From Clostridia bacterium (GTDB lineage Bacteria; Bacillota; Clostridia; Lachnospirales; Lachnospiraceae), in the NCBI GenBank assembly GCA_910574255.1, contig CAJTAK010000010.1, positions 1-64,000 on the forward strand: a stretch of DNA of 64,000 nucleotides. Reading direction: 5' to 3'. Position numbers and translations under genes: made by a program. Positions 9,015 through 17,425 of the stretch are shown here, piece after piece. Numbering within the stretch: position 1 is the stretch's first letter; each line of letters opens with the position of its first letter. The notes below the pieces were generated by a model, which saw only the letters and a program-made list of their open reading frames with translations, made no database searches and was not told the origin of the DNA.

Positions 9015-9208
9015 GTTTCATGTCCTTTCCGGGAAAATATAACACGGATTTATCTAATTATCCTCTAAAATTTTCGGGGTAATATAGCAAGGCGGCTTTA
9101 AGGTATTCAGGGAGAGGGAAAGGTCCGTAAAAATGGGGTAGTGATTTGGAGTAAAATCTGATAAGATATAAGAAGAAATTCAAAAAACGGGAATTATTTT
9201 GGAGGAGC

Positions 9209-10057
9209 ATGATGAAAAAAGTAGGATGGTATCTGATGAGTATCCTGCCGGTACTTATGATGATCGGAGTTCAATTTATTGCAAGTATTGTAATTACGGC
9301 ATGGTATATGATACGTTACGGTGTGACGGCAGGAGCACAGATGGTTTTTGATAATATTATGGGCATTACGGTTGTCACGCAAGTGCTGACGCTTTTGATT
9401 TCGGCCCTCTGGTACTATTTATGGATTGTCCGGGGGAGAAAGCAAAGGGAAAAGGAGAGGAAGCCCCGCTTTTCCCTGCGGTCTGCCGGGATTATCCTTT
9501 GCCTTGCAATCGGCGCTCAGTGCTTAATCGGACTGCTTCTTGTGGCATGGCAGTATATAAGCCCCGAGCAGATTGAATCCTATAATGATTTGATGGAGAC
9601 GGCCGGAATCGGTGAGCTGACCATATTTAGCGCCATTGCAACGGTAATTATGGCGCCTCTTGGGGAAGAGCTTGTGTGCCGGGGCCTTACGGTGGAGTGT
9701 CTGAAACGGGCCGGTGCAGGCTTCTGGGTGATCAATGTGGTGCAGGCCGTGCTTTTCGGGATTATGCATCTGAATCTGGTTCAGGGAGTTTATGCATTTC
9801 TGGTGGGGCTGATTTGCGGATATCTTGCATTGAAATATAAGACCCTTATGGCATCTATGCTTTTTCATCTGTGCTTTAACGCTTATTCCACCTTTGGAAC
9901 CGTTATTCTTGAGAAGCTGGAAGCAATGAATTCCTTAGTTTTCAATGTTAGCTGCCTGTTTATTGGCATTGGGGCATTTTTCTTTGGAATCAGTCTGCTT
10001 AAGAGGGATGTAAGAGAAGAAGAGGATCCCTTGACGGGAACCGGGATTGGAATATAA
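9209..10057 (+). CDS. CPBP-family intramembrane glutamic protease
   Basis: 282 residues with about eight transmembrane segments. The CAAX/CPBP (ABI) catalytic motifs are present: EE at 153-154 with R158 (GEELVCRG), and H187 in FGIMHLN followed by a further hydrophobic helix with HLCFNAY. Such proteins cleave prenylated proteins in eukaryotes; in Firmicutes they are linked to bacteriocin self-immunity or processing, but substrates are mostly unknown. Two ATGs are adjacent at 9209 and 9212; the second has better spacing from GGAGG. It is monocistronic, divergent from murT. Confidence 0.85.
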   Translation: MMKKVGWYLMSILPVLMMIGVQFIASIVITAWYMIRYGVTAGAQMVFDNIMGITVVTQVLTLLISALWYYLWIVRGRKQREKERKPRFSLRSAGIILCLAIGAQCLIGLLLVAWQYISPEQIESYNDLMETAGIGELTIFSAIATVIMAPLGEELVCRGLTVECLKRAGAGFWVINVVQAVLFGIMHLNLVQGVYAFLVGLICGYLALKYKTLMASMLFHLCFNAYSTFGTVILEKLEAMNSLVFNVSCLFIGIGAFFFGISLLKRDVREEEDPLTGTGIGI

Positions 10058-10141
10058 GAAGGGCCCATGAAGGAGGAAAGATTGGGAACGAATGAAAGTG
10101 AGTATACGGGGGAGCGGCTATTATAATTACTGAAATACCTT

Positions 10142-10176
10142 TTGCGTCCATGGAATTTTATGGACGCATTTCTTAT
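10142..10176. terminator. Terminator-like hairpin after the CPBP gene
   Basis: TGCGTCCAT pairs with ATGGACGCA across a short A/T loop, followed by TTTCTT. It is about 90 nt past the CPBP stop. Confidence 0.55.
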
Positions 10177-10324
10177 TAAGAAAGCTCGGCAATTATTCGG
10201 TGCCGATGCCATGATGTTGGGGGCAGGAAAATACCCCATGTTAAGCTTTTTATCATAAATGTTAAAAGCAATTGCTTGAAAATAACAATGGTTTTTTGTA
10301 AGGTGAACCCAAGGAGGTTTTTTG

Positions 10325-10846
10325 ATGAATGTAGGCGAAAAAATTAAGACAATCAGAAAAATGGCAGGAATGACACAGGAGGAGCTTGCCGAAAAAATGA
10401 ATGTGTCAAGACAAACCATTTCAAAATGGGAAAAAGAAATTTCATCGCCGGATTTGGAAAGCGCAATTATTTTATGTGAACTATTCGAGATTTCTTTGGA
10501 CGATTTTCTGAAAGGAGGGCGATCTGTGAAAGAAGAAAAAATATCACTGCAGGATATGATAAAAATAAACCGGCGGAATCAGAAGCTTACAATTTTATTG
10601 CTCAGCGGTTTGTTTTTTCTTATGATTGGAGCGTTAGCATCATTATTTATCGTGGCGCTTGAAAATGCCGCCGACAGTATCAAATACATGCTGTACCGGT
10701 ACATAGCGGTTGGCCAGTATACAAGTGCGCCGGTCAACTACGGGAGGCTTATGGCTCCTGCAATTTTGCTGATTGCAATCGGAGTTATATTGAGCGTGGC
10801 TTATGTAATAGAAAGATGGAGGGAGAAAAAGGGAAATGAATCTTAA
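10325..10846 (+). CDS. XRE-family regulator with a membrane domain
   Basis: An N-terminal HTH_3 (residues about 5-60: IRKMAGMTQEELAEKMNVSRQTISKWE) is joined to a linker and two hydrophobic segments (about 75-98 and 130-150). This layout is common for membrane-anchored XRE regulators in Clostridia. The start is the ATG at 10325, 7 nt after AGGAGG; a TTG at 10322 is in frame but unlikely. Its 3' end overlaps the lipoprotein gene by 11 bp, so the two are translationally coupled and probably act together, perhaps in sensing an envelope signal. The target promoter is unknown. Confidence 0.85.
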   Translation: MNVGEKIKTIRKMAGMTQEELAEKMNVSRQTISKWEKEISSPDLESAIILCELFEISLDDFLKGGRSVKEEKISLQDMIKINRRNQKLTILLLSGLFFLMIGALASLFIVALENAADSIKYMLYRYIAVGQYTSAPVNYGRLMAPAILLIAIGVILSVAYVIERWREKKGNES

Positions 10847-11414
10847 AAATAAAACGAAAACAGCAATCGCAGGCCTTTTGATAATGGCAATGTGTTTGGC
10901 GGCATGTGCTCATAAGCAAAAAGAGAACCCTTATGGTCCTGTAGTTGAAAAATTGGGTGATGAGGATGCCTACGCATTTCTTGATATGGATTATAAAAAT
11001 TATGTTATGGTAACCTCAGACGGATTGTATGATACAGGGACGGAAAGTCAGGGGGCTATTTATTGTACGGTCTATTATTACGGAAAGGATGGGGCCGTAA
11101 ACCTTGGAACCATTATGAGCGATGGAACGGCTTATCCTATCTCCTTTTCAGGGGACGGCATTTTTGCGGCATCCGGACACGGCATAGAGAAATATGCCAT
11201 TTCTGAAAAGGATAATCAGCTCTATCTGAAAAAAGCTGCATATGTGGCGTATGATGAGGATGGAAATGAGCATTATACTTCTGTAACGGACGGAAAGGAA
11301 ATGAATTCAAGCGAAGAGGAATATGAAGAACTGGCAGAGGAATACAGGGAAAGCCAGATTATACACTTTTCTTATGGCGCAGACGGGTGCGTGAATGAAA
11401 TAATTGAATACTAA
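10836..11414 (+). CDS. Uncharacterised lipoprotein
   Basis: 192 residues with a type II signal peptide (KTAIAGLLIMAMCLAAC; the lipobox LAAC puts Cys at about 23). The mature part is acidic and rich in Tyr and Gly. I do not recognise the family. It overlaps the XRE/TM regulator gene by 11 bp; the pair may form a surface sensor and regulator unit. A bidirectional terminator follows. Confidence 0.7.
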   Translation: MNLKNKTKTAIAGLLIMAMCLAACAHKQKENPYGPVVEKLGDEDAYAFLDMDYKNYVMVTSDGLYDTGTESQGAIYCTVYYYGKDGAVNLGTIMSDGTAYPISFSGDGIFAASGHGIEKYAISEKDNQLYLKKAAYVAYDEDGNEHYTSVTDGKEMNSSEEEYEELAEEYRESQIIHFSYGADGCVNEIIEY

Positions 11415-11457
11415 GGCAGCTGCAAAGCTTTTGGTACGGAACAGTTACAGCTTTTGA

Positions 11458-11505
11458 AAAAAAGGGACAGAGCAGGCCGGTATATGGCCCGCTCCGTCCC
11501 TTTTT
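11458..11505. terminator. Bidirectional terminator between convergent genes
   Basis: A strong GC-rich hairpin (AAAGGGACAGAGC...GCTCCGTCCCTTTTTT, with an inner GGCC/GGCC step) sits between two convergent genes and has A and T tracts on both sides. Confidence 0.8.
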
Positions 11506-12602
11506 TAGAATTCGGTGTCTCTTGGAGCGGAATTGTACTGTAATCCCAAAAATGCATTGAAATCTTTGTTATACATCTTTTCCAGATCCTTACTGTATCC
11601 AATCACCATGTGAGGCTGTTCGGCCGAGTAGATCTTTAAAGCTTCCTGGGTGTTTCCCTCAGACAAGCTGATACCGAACATATTTTTTTCTCTGGTAAAG
11701 AGACGCATTTCGCTTACGCTGTTCCTTCCGGTACGCCTAAAGTAATATCCCCAGACCAGATCCTTATTGGCCAGAATCTTAGCCTTGTTGCCCTGCATGT
11801 AGATGGTCCATCTTTTTCCGACCCATACATCTGACCCAATCAGCCGTGCCTGGTTAAAGTCCTCCTCGATGGTCGCCATGGAGACGGAACTGTCTCTCTG
11901 GAGATACTGCTGGATGGACCTGGAATAGGAATCATTGAAAAGGCCAACGGCGCTGAGAACGGCAAATACAATGAGTAAGACGGCACCCGCCATCATAACC
12001 CAGAATAACAGGGCATTCACGCCGCCGATGTTTTTCGTATCCAGTTCATAGAAATAGAACACATCGTAATCTGTTTCCGTAATATCTAATTCAGCCAGGG
12101 AATCCCGGAAATACCGTTCTGTCTGGGAATCCATCTTATTCCAGACACCGGTGACCGTAACCGGCTCTGGAGGAGCCGTGCTTCCTGTCTCGTCAATGAG
12201 ATAATCAAAAGTCTGATCGATTTTGGAACTCATTTCCTGCTGTCTGTCAGTTTTCAGGAAAATGCTGTAAAAATACCAGACGGAAGAATTGTTTTCATAA
12301 TCATCTACCCATTGGAAGGCTATGTAGCTGTAGCCGTCTGTGGAAGTGCTGCTGCCGCCGTATTTCTTTTTGGTGGTAGTGGTGTGCTCTATGTAATCGT
12401 ACAGGAAAAAGTCTGCATCAATGGTTACGTATTTGCCCTCGTAGGTTGCCGGGTCTTCGGTGATGTCCATACGAGTGGGTCCCGTAATGACATCAAAGAT
12501 GGCGAATTTTGTAATAGCCAGCAGTATCACAACACCCACAATGGATAAAGCAATCCGCCAAATGTTTGATTTTCGTGCCTTTTTTCTTAGTGTCTCTAAC
12601 AT
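11505..12602 (-). CDS. Uncharacterised two-TM membrane protein
   Basis: 365 residues. A basic N-terminus leads into a TM segment (about 15-35), then an extracellular domain of about 160 residues containing a low-complexity Thr/Lys/Ser stretch. A second TM follows (about 205-230), then a cytoplasmic C-terminal domain of about 130 residues with ARLIGSDVWVGKRWTIYM and several aromatic positions. No signature lets me assign a function. It stands alone, with a terminator at its 3' end and 315 bp of non-coding sequence before the sdpRI genes. Confidence 0.7.
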   Translation of the reverse strand: MLETLRKKARKSNIWRIALSIVGVVILLAITKFAIFDVITGPTRMDITEDPATYEGKYVTIDADFFLYDYIEHTTTTKKKYGGSSTSTDGYSYIAFQWVDDYENNSSVWYFYSIFLKTDRQQEMSSKIDQTFDYLIDETGSTAPPEPVTVTGVWNKMDSQTERYFRDSLAELDITETDYDVFYFYELDTKNIGGVNALLFWVMMAGAVLLIVFAVLSAVGLFNDSYSRSIQQYLQRDSSVSMATIEEDFNQARLIGSDVWVGKRWTIYMQGNKAKILANKDLVWGYYFRRTGRNSVSEMRLFTREKNMFGISLSEGNTQEALKIYSAEQPHMVIGYSKDLEKMYNKDFNAFLGLQYNSAPRDTEF

Positions 12603-12917
12603 ATTGTTCCCCCTTAAAGTAGAATGTTTTGTGTGGCTTTATCATAGAGGCCCTCATGTAATAATATATAATAAAATATGATATTTGTCCATAAACATCC
12701 TATATAGTTTATGAACCCGTTTTGAAAGGGGAATTTACCCTTGTTAATTATTACATTGCGTCAAAACAGCTCCCATGGGTTTTGTTATCCAAAACCACCG
12801 GGAGCTTTATTCCTGCAGGCAGCGAGCCGGGCGGAGATGCTTACATGTCCATTCAACCTTCCGATATTCATAGCAGCAGTCACCTGGTAATGTCATAATA
12901 GAAGCAAAGCAGGCGTT
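12603..12917. other. Intergenic region with a terminator hairpin
   Basis: It contains a hairpin at about 12768-12809 (AGCTCCC...GGTTTTG paired with CAAAACC...GGGAGCT, then TTTATT), consistent with ending transcripts. The segment just upstream of the 365-residue protein gene is A/T-rich and probably holds its promoter (TATAATA-like strings around 12660-12675). Nothing else is evident. Confidence 0.5.
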
Positions 12918-13559
12918 CTACATGTTCGCTTTCCATTTGCGGAACATTAGGTAGGAGTAGATTTCCAGTCCCAATACGCCCAGAAGAATGACGGCAAGGG
13001 AAATATAGGCCATCCACCGGGTAGAAAGGAAGCCGTTTAATACCATGACAAAGCCCATAACGCAAAAGACAATACCGCCCATGGCGTGGGTTTTTTTCCA
13101 TACCCATTCACTTTCCAGCGTCCAGGGGTTCTTGATTCCCATGGTATAGTTGGTGCGGAGCTGAGGCATATAGTTCCCAACGGCGATCAGGATAATACCG
13201 CAACCTATGGGAACCAGACGCTCTACGGGAACCGGATAGCCTAAGGCGGCAGTGATGGTGATCCAGGGTATGATATTGAGAAAGACAATCATAACCGTGA
13301 TAAAAACCTCATAAGCCTTTTGGTGCTTCTCATAGTTCTTCCCTCTGGGATCCAGACGGGGAATCACATGGAATAAAATCAGCATCAGAGCAGGCAGCAG
13401 GGCTAAAAATAAGGCGGAAAATTTACCTGTCCAGTTATCCGCTTCCCCATAGATATTCCAATGAATGGGTATCTTATCAGGCAGTAAGGGAAGAACAAAC
13501 AGGTGGCCGATAAATGACAGGGCACAGAGTATAAATAAAAAGATGGTTTGTTTTTTCAT
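12918..13559 (-). CDS. sdpI: SdpI-family immunity protein
   Basis: A 213-residue membrane protein with about six TM segments. The N-terminal DUF1648 part (LPDKIPIHWNIYGEADNW) and the C-terminal SdpI part (GNYMPQLRTNYTMGIKNPWTL) are both clear. In Bacillus subtilis SdpI protects against the SdpC toxin and helps control the autorepressor SdpR at the membrane. Here it lies 44 bp downstream of an ArsR-type sdpR-like gene on the same strand, reproducing the sdpRI arrangement. No sdpABC toxin genes are present in the window. Confidence 0.88.
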   Translation of the reverse strand: MKKQTIFLFILCALSFIGHLFVLPLLPDKIPIHWNIYGEADNWTGKFSALFLALLPALMLILFHVIPRLDPRGKNYEKHQKAYEVFITVMIVFLNIIPWITITAALGYPVPVERLVPIGCGIILIAVGNYMPQLRTNYTMGIKNPWTLESEWVWKKTHAMGGIVFCVMGFVMVLNGFLSTRWMAYISLAVILLGVLGLEIYSYLMFRKWKANM

Positions 13560-13602
13560 GATATGCTACCTCCTTTATAATTGCACAATAGTATTAAAGC
13601 AG

Positions 13603-13857
13603 CTATTGCTGAAAGTCAAAAAACCATTTGATCAGATCCTGAAAAACAGTCATATTCAAGCTGTAAATAATATTCTGCCCTTTTCGTTCGTCCAATACCA
13701 GCCCGGCCGTCTTCAAAGTATTCAGGTGGTGGCTGATGGAAGGCTTGGAAATATCAAAGCATTCTGCGATTTCTCCGGCTGTCAAGTCCCGGTCGGAGAG
13801 AAGCTTTAAGATTCTGCGCCGGGTGGGATCGGACAGGGCTTTAAATGCGTTATTCAT
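13603..13857 (-). CDS. sdpR: ArsR/SdpR-family autorepressor
   Basis: An 84-residue winged-helix repressor: FKALSDPTRRRILKLLSDRDLTAGEIAECF with recognition helix SKPSISHHLNTLK. It has no cysteine metal site, which fits the SdpR branch rather than metal-sensing ArsR proteins. It precedes sdpI and probably represses this operon. Upstream at 13880-13920 is an A/T-rich segment with the repeated ATCTAAT-type half-sites (AGATATTTAGATAAG...AATATCTAATT), a likely operator. Confidence 0.85.
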   Translation of the reverse strand: MNNAFKALSDPTRRRILKLLSDRDLTAGEIAECFDISKPSISHHLNTLKTAGLVLDERKGQNIIYSLNMTVFQDLIKWFFDFQQ

Positions 13858-14118
13858 CCCATTGATTTTCCTCCCTTCTAAATTAGATATTTAGATAAGT
13901 TTATAAATATCTAATTGAAAAATAGCACAAAAGAAAGAGAATGTCAAGGAAATTGGAGAAGATTAAGAATTATTTTGTAACGGTTCAGGCGGTTTCTTAT
14001 CTGCTGAGGTATTGACATTTGGCTCAAAAGCGAACACAATAAAATTATCACATGATAAAAACGGTAAATGAGATCTTATGAACAGATTAAAATGATAAGA
14101 AAAGAGGCTTGTATAAAT

Positions 14119-15273
14119 ATGGAAGAGAGAGGAAAGAAGATTAACAGGGAACGATTGACAGAAACATTTCAGCAATTGGCAGCAATTGATGCCCCCAGCT
14201 TTCAGGAGCGTCAGATGGCAGATGCTCTGAAAGAGAGGCTTACCCGGCTGGGATTTGCCGTGGAGGAGGACAAAGCGGGAAGTCTTTACGGGGGAACAGC
14301 CGGAAATGTGTATGGCTTTCGCAAAGGAACTCTTGCAGGGCCGCCCATTTTATTTTCCACCCATATGGATACGGTAGAGCCTGCAAGGGGAAAGAAGGCG
14401 CTCCTTGGAACGGACGGCCGGATTACCAGTGACGGCACAACCGTTCTCGGTGCAGACTGTATGTCCGGTACAGCGGCTATTCTGGAGGCATTGCAGGAGA
14501 TTGAGGAAGAGGGCGGTGAATGCAGGGATCTGGAGGTTATCTTTTTCATCGGAGAGGAAAAGCATCTTCGGGGAAGTGAAGTTTTTGACTATACCAGGGT
14601 GAAGTCGAAGGAATCTTACATACTGGATCTGACAGGACCGGTGGGGACTGCAGCCTTTCAGGCACCTACGCTGATTCAGTTCCGGATTGAAGTCAAAGGC
14701 AGGGCTGCCCATGCGGGCCTTTCTCCGGAGACGGGAATCCATGCCATTGCCATAGCAGCAAAGGCCGTGGCCCGGATGGAGCTAGGCCGTGTGGGTGAAG
14801 ACATGACCGTAAATATCGGAGCAATTCATGGAGGGGAAAACAGCAGCAATATTGTTCCGGAGCTTTGTCAGCTGGTGGGAGAAGTGCGGAGTTATTCTCA
14901 TGAGCAGGCCATGGAGCAGACCCGGAAGATAGATGAGCTTTTTAGGGAAGAGGCAGAGAAAGCCGGAGGAAGCAGCAGGATGGATTATCAGATTCGGATC
15001 CGTGCCTACCGTACACCAAAGGAACACATTTGCGTCAGGCGGTTTCGGAGGGCTTGCGAAAAGCTGGGACTGCCGTGCACACTGGTAAAAACCTTTGGCG
15101 GAAGCGACCAGAGCAATCTGTACCACCATGGCATTCCGGGGCTGGTTCTTTCAAGCGCTATGGAATTGGTGCATTCCTGCCAGGAATATACGGAGGTTTC
15201 GGAGCTTGTAAAGCTGACGGAACTTACAAAACTGTTGATGCAGGACAGAGACAGTGCTGATCTCGGTGAGTAA
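14119..15273 (+). CDS. M20-family metallopeptidase (PepT-like)
   Basis: About 384 residues from the ATG at 14119 (17 codons after an earlier ATG at 14068 that lacks a ribosome binding site; AGG lies 10 nt before 14119). Di-zinc residues are visible: H82 and D84 in FSTHMDT, D113 in GADCMSG and E146/E147 in IGEEKH, with a late VHSCQEY histidine. The dimerisation domain (about 180-290) includes GRAAHAG and the HGGENSSNIVPE loop. The order fits peptidase T or related tripeptidases (PepT/PepT2 type), which release N-terminal residues from short peptides in the cytoplasm. It is alone, ended by a bidirectional terminator. Confidence 0.85.
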   Translation: MEERGKKINRERLTETFQQLAAIDAPSFQERQMADALKERLTRLGFAVEEDKAGSLYGGTAGNVYGFRKGTLAGPPILFSTHMDTVEPARGKKALLGTDGRITSDGTTVLGADCMSGTAAILEALQEIEEEGGECRDLEVIFFIGEEKHLRGSEVFDYTRVKSKESYILDLTGPVGTAAFQAPTLIQFRIEVKGRAAHAGLSPETGIHAIAIAAKAVARMELGRVGEDMTVNIGAIHGGENSSNIVPELCQLVGEVRSYSHEQAMEQTRKIDELFREEAEKAGGSSRMDYQIRIRAYRTPKEHICVRRFRRACEKLGLPCTLVKTFGGSDQSNLYHHGIPGLVLSSAMELVHSCQEYTEVSELVKLTELTKLLMQDRDSADLGE

Positions 15274-15303
15274 TAAGAGTGATGATATTATAAATCTCTT
15301 TTA

Positions 15304-15352
15304 GAGCCGCAGTATAAGGTGATTATCTGCCAAATACTGCGGCTCGCTTTTA
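15304..15352. terminator. Bidirectional terminator between peptidase and AraC genes
   Basis: A 12-bp perfect stem (GAGCCGCAGTAT / ATACTGCGGCTC) is followed by GCTTTT on the plus strand. It separates two convergent genes. Confidence 0.75.
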
Positions 15353-16216
15353 GGCTTCTTTCACAGGCTGATAAAGCCGATTCTCCCTCCGCCATTCCGT
15401 AGGAGGAATCCCGAACACATTTTTAAAGGCTCTGGAGAAATGAAGCTGGTTGGGGTAGCCTACCAGCTTGCCGATCTCCCCCACGGTTGTCTCGGAGAAT
15501 TTTAAAAGCTCCGCCGCCCGGTTCATCCGGTAGTAGATGAGAAACTGTTGGGGCGTCTTATTTAATTCATCCCGGAAGATCTTGCCCAGATAGCTCCGAT
15601 TCAGGTTGCAGAAGATGGCAATATCTTCTACGGTAATGGGATGACTGTAATTCTGCTCAATAAAGCTGATGGCTTCCCGGATATAGAAGTCCTTCAGCCT
15701 TCCGGCAGAAAATTCCTTACGGTTAAAGGAAGATTGAATCAGCAGATCTAAAAACAGGTAAAGGTGGCCGATCAGATAAAGGGAGGAATGCTCCTTACCT
15801 TGAATAATGGAGAGAAGCTCTTCTTTCATACTGCCCCGCAGCTCCCGGTTAGAGCTCCGGTAGATGGGAGAATGCTCCGTAAGCCCTGCAGTTTCCAGAA
15901 ATTCCTTTACCCGGAGTCCGTCAAATTCAACCCAGGCATATTCCCAGGGGTCTTCTTTATCTGCAATGTAGGTATTTACCTGCTGTGGAGTAATAAGAAA
16001 GCCCTGGTGGTGCTTTAGGTTATAGATGTGAGTCTGGCCAAGGCTGTCTGTATGATGCAGGACACCTTTGCCTTTGATTATGTAGTGAAACAGGTAATGG
16101 TTCCGTGAAGCAGGACCATAAGAATGGGCAGGAAGACACTGTTCCCAGCCATATTGGTAAAGCGTTAGATCCATGTAGCGTTCGTTAGGGAAGATGTTAA
16201 ACAAGTGATTACTCAT
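15350..16216 (-). CDS. AraC-family transcriptional regulator
   Basis: 288 residues from the ATG at 16216, which has AAGGAGA 6 nt upstream; a longer in-frame start at 16261 lacks this. The N-terminal cupin-like sensing domain contains NHYLFHYIIKGKGVL and HQGFLITPQQVNTY. The C-terminal double HTH (about 185-285) contains CNLNRSYLGKIFRDELNKTPQQFL and the family signature VGYPNQLHFSRAFKNVFGIPP. Such regulators usually activate sugar genes. It is convergent with the peptidase and divergent from the DeoR gene; the target is unknown, and the alpha-galactoside genes 10 kb away are one possibility. Confidence 0.85.
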   Translation of the reverse strand: MSNHLFNIFPNERYMDLTLYQYGWEQCLPAHSYGPASRNHYLFHYIIKGKGVLHHTDSLGQTHIYNLKHHQGFLITPQQVNTYIADKEDPWEYAWVEFDGLRVKEFLETAGLTEHSPIYRSSNRELRGSMKEELLSIIQGKEHSSLYLIGHLYLFLDLLIQSSFNRKEFSAGRLKDFYIREAISFIEQNYSHPITVEDIAIFCNLNRSYLGKIFRDELNKTPQQFLIYYRMNRAAELLKFSETTVGEIGKLVGYPNQLHFSRAFKNVFGIPPTEWRRENRLYQPVKEA

Positions 16217-16423
16217 AGTGCATCTCCTTTCTGGAGGCTGTCTGTCTTGCTCGCATGTCATTTTCTTATTAGACTCTGCTGATCAAAGTCTGTCCAACCT
16301 GAATGGTATACATTTTTTGTACAATATTCATAGTCTTTTGTCAAGAGGAAGCAGTTTTTCATAAATTCTGTATTTATAAAAATATTCCAAAATAATAGTT
16401 ACATTATTGTAAAATTGTGTTAG

Positions 16424-16445
16424 TATATTGTTATATTACAATATA
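16424..16445. promoter_or_regulatory. Palindromic operator candidate upstream of the DeoR gene
   Basis: A perfect 8-bp inverted repeat TATATTGT-6 nt-ACAATATA lies about 55 nt before the deoR-type start. Its ACAATA half-site is shared with the 11-bp repeats in front of the kinase and cyclase genes, so it may be the autoregulatory operator. Confidence 0.55.
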
Positions 16446-16499
16446 ATTGTGAATTTCAAGAGAAATACAGATGGAACACAGGAAGGAAAATTGTACGGT

Positions 16500-17285
16500 A
16501 TGAGAACGAGGATGAAAGCAGAGCGGCTGAAGCAAATGGAGGAATATATTTCCAAACGGGAGTTTGTAACGGTAGAGGAATTGAGCGAAAAATTTTCAAT
16601 TCATAAGAATACGGTACGCTCAGATATCAATGAGCTGGCAGGAAAAGGGATAGTAGAGAAAAAGTATGGAGGGATATCCTGTAAATCCTATCCGGTTCCT
16701 ACCTCTTATGAAGAGCGAGAGGTTATGAGCGTAGAGTCAAAGCGCCGGATAGGCGCTTTGGCAGCTTCCTTTCTGGAAGAGGAGGATGTTATATATGTGG
16801 ATTCGGGAACAACGGCTTCCATGCTGTTCTGTGAGCCAACGCTGCTTCCGGAGCATCTGACAATTATAACAAACAGCCTGCCTGTGATTAACCGCTGCTT
16901 CCAGAAAACAAATTACAATATCTATGCGCTGCCAGGGAAGGTAGACCGATGGCTGAATTCCTTTGCCAGTTATGAAACGATTGAGAGTCTGAGCTCCTTT
17001 AATATTCAGAAAGCATTTTTGGGGACAAGGGGAATTTCTGATAAGGGAGATCTGTCATCGGCCTCTCAGATTGATGGAAAGATTAAAGCAACCATTATAG
17101 AAAATGCCCAGGAGCGGTTCCTTATGGCCGAAGCAGAAAAGATAGGACATCCAGCAGTGATAAATTTTGCACATCTTAGTGCGTTTCAGATCTGGATAAG
17201 TGATGAGTCAACAAAAAAGGCAGAATATTTGGCAGAAATGATGCAGGTTCGTCTTGTCACTTCTTCTAATGAAACATTTAAATAA
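16500..17285 (+). CDS. DeoR/GlpR-family transcriptional regulator of the catabolic operon
   Basis: About 261 residues from the ATG at 16500. An N-terminal HTH (KREFVTVEELSEKFSIHKNTVRSDINEL) is followed by a DeoRC sugar-phosphate sensor domain with DSGTTASML, ITNSLPV and ALPGKVDRW, and FLGTRGISDKGDLSSA in place of the usual GIDGI-type loop. Such proteins repress and are released by a phosphorylated sugar. It immediately precedes, in the same orientation, the kinase-dehydrogenase-transporter operon, whose promoter region carries repeats sharing the ACAATA half-site with its own upstream palindrome. Regulation of that operon is inferred. Confidence 0.87.
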   Translation: MRTRMKAERLKQMEEYISKREFVTVEELSEKFSIHKNTVRSDINELAGKGIVEKKYGGISCKSYPVPTSYEEREVMSVESKRRIGALAASFLEEEDVIYVDSGTTASMLFCEPTLLPEHLTIITNSLPVINRCFQKTNYNIYALPGKVDRWLNSFASYETIESLSSFNIQKAFLGTRGISDKGDLSSASQIDGKIKATIIENAQERFLMAEAEKIGHPAVINFAHLSAFQIWISDESTKKAEYLAEMMQVRLVTSSNETFK

Positions 17286-17305
17286 CAAATATAAAACGCT
17301 AAATT

Positions 17306-17338
17306 AACAATAAAATCACAATAAAATAACAATAAATT
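17306..17338 (+). promoter_or_regulatory. Three contiguous 11-bp operator-like repeats
   Basis: AACAATAAAAT, CACAATAAAAT and AACAATAAATT follow one another exactly head to tail, one helical turn apart, and end 1 bp before the -35 box of the kinase promoter. The same 11-mer occurs at 21299-21309 and as a contiguous pair at 21376-21397. Probable binding sites for the adjacent DeoR protein. Confidence 0.65.
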
Positions 17339-17339
17339 A

Positions 17340-17402
17340 TTGACAAAGAACTATAAGCATGCTATTATCATAATTAATAAGTGGCATGTTAATAGTTCTT
17401 TG
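17340..17402 (+). promoter_or_regulatory. Sigma-A promoter within a 19-bp imperfect dyad
   Basis: TTGACA (17340-17345), 17-bp spacer, TATTAT (17363-17368). The -10 lies between the arms of an inverted repeat, CAAAGAACTATAAGCATGC (17344-17362) and its reverse complement with about three mismatches (17384-17402). The dyad could be a second operator. Confidence 0.75.
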
Positions 17403-17425
17403 TTATTTTTATGTGAGGTATTGTT

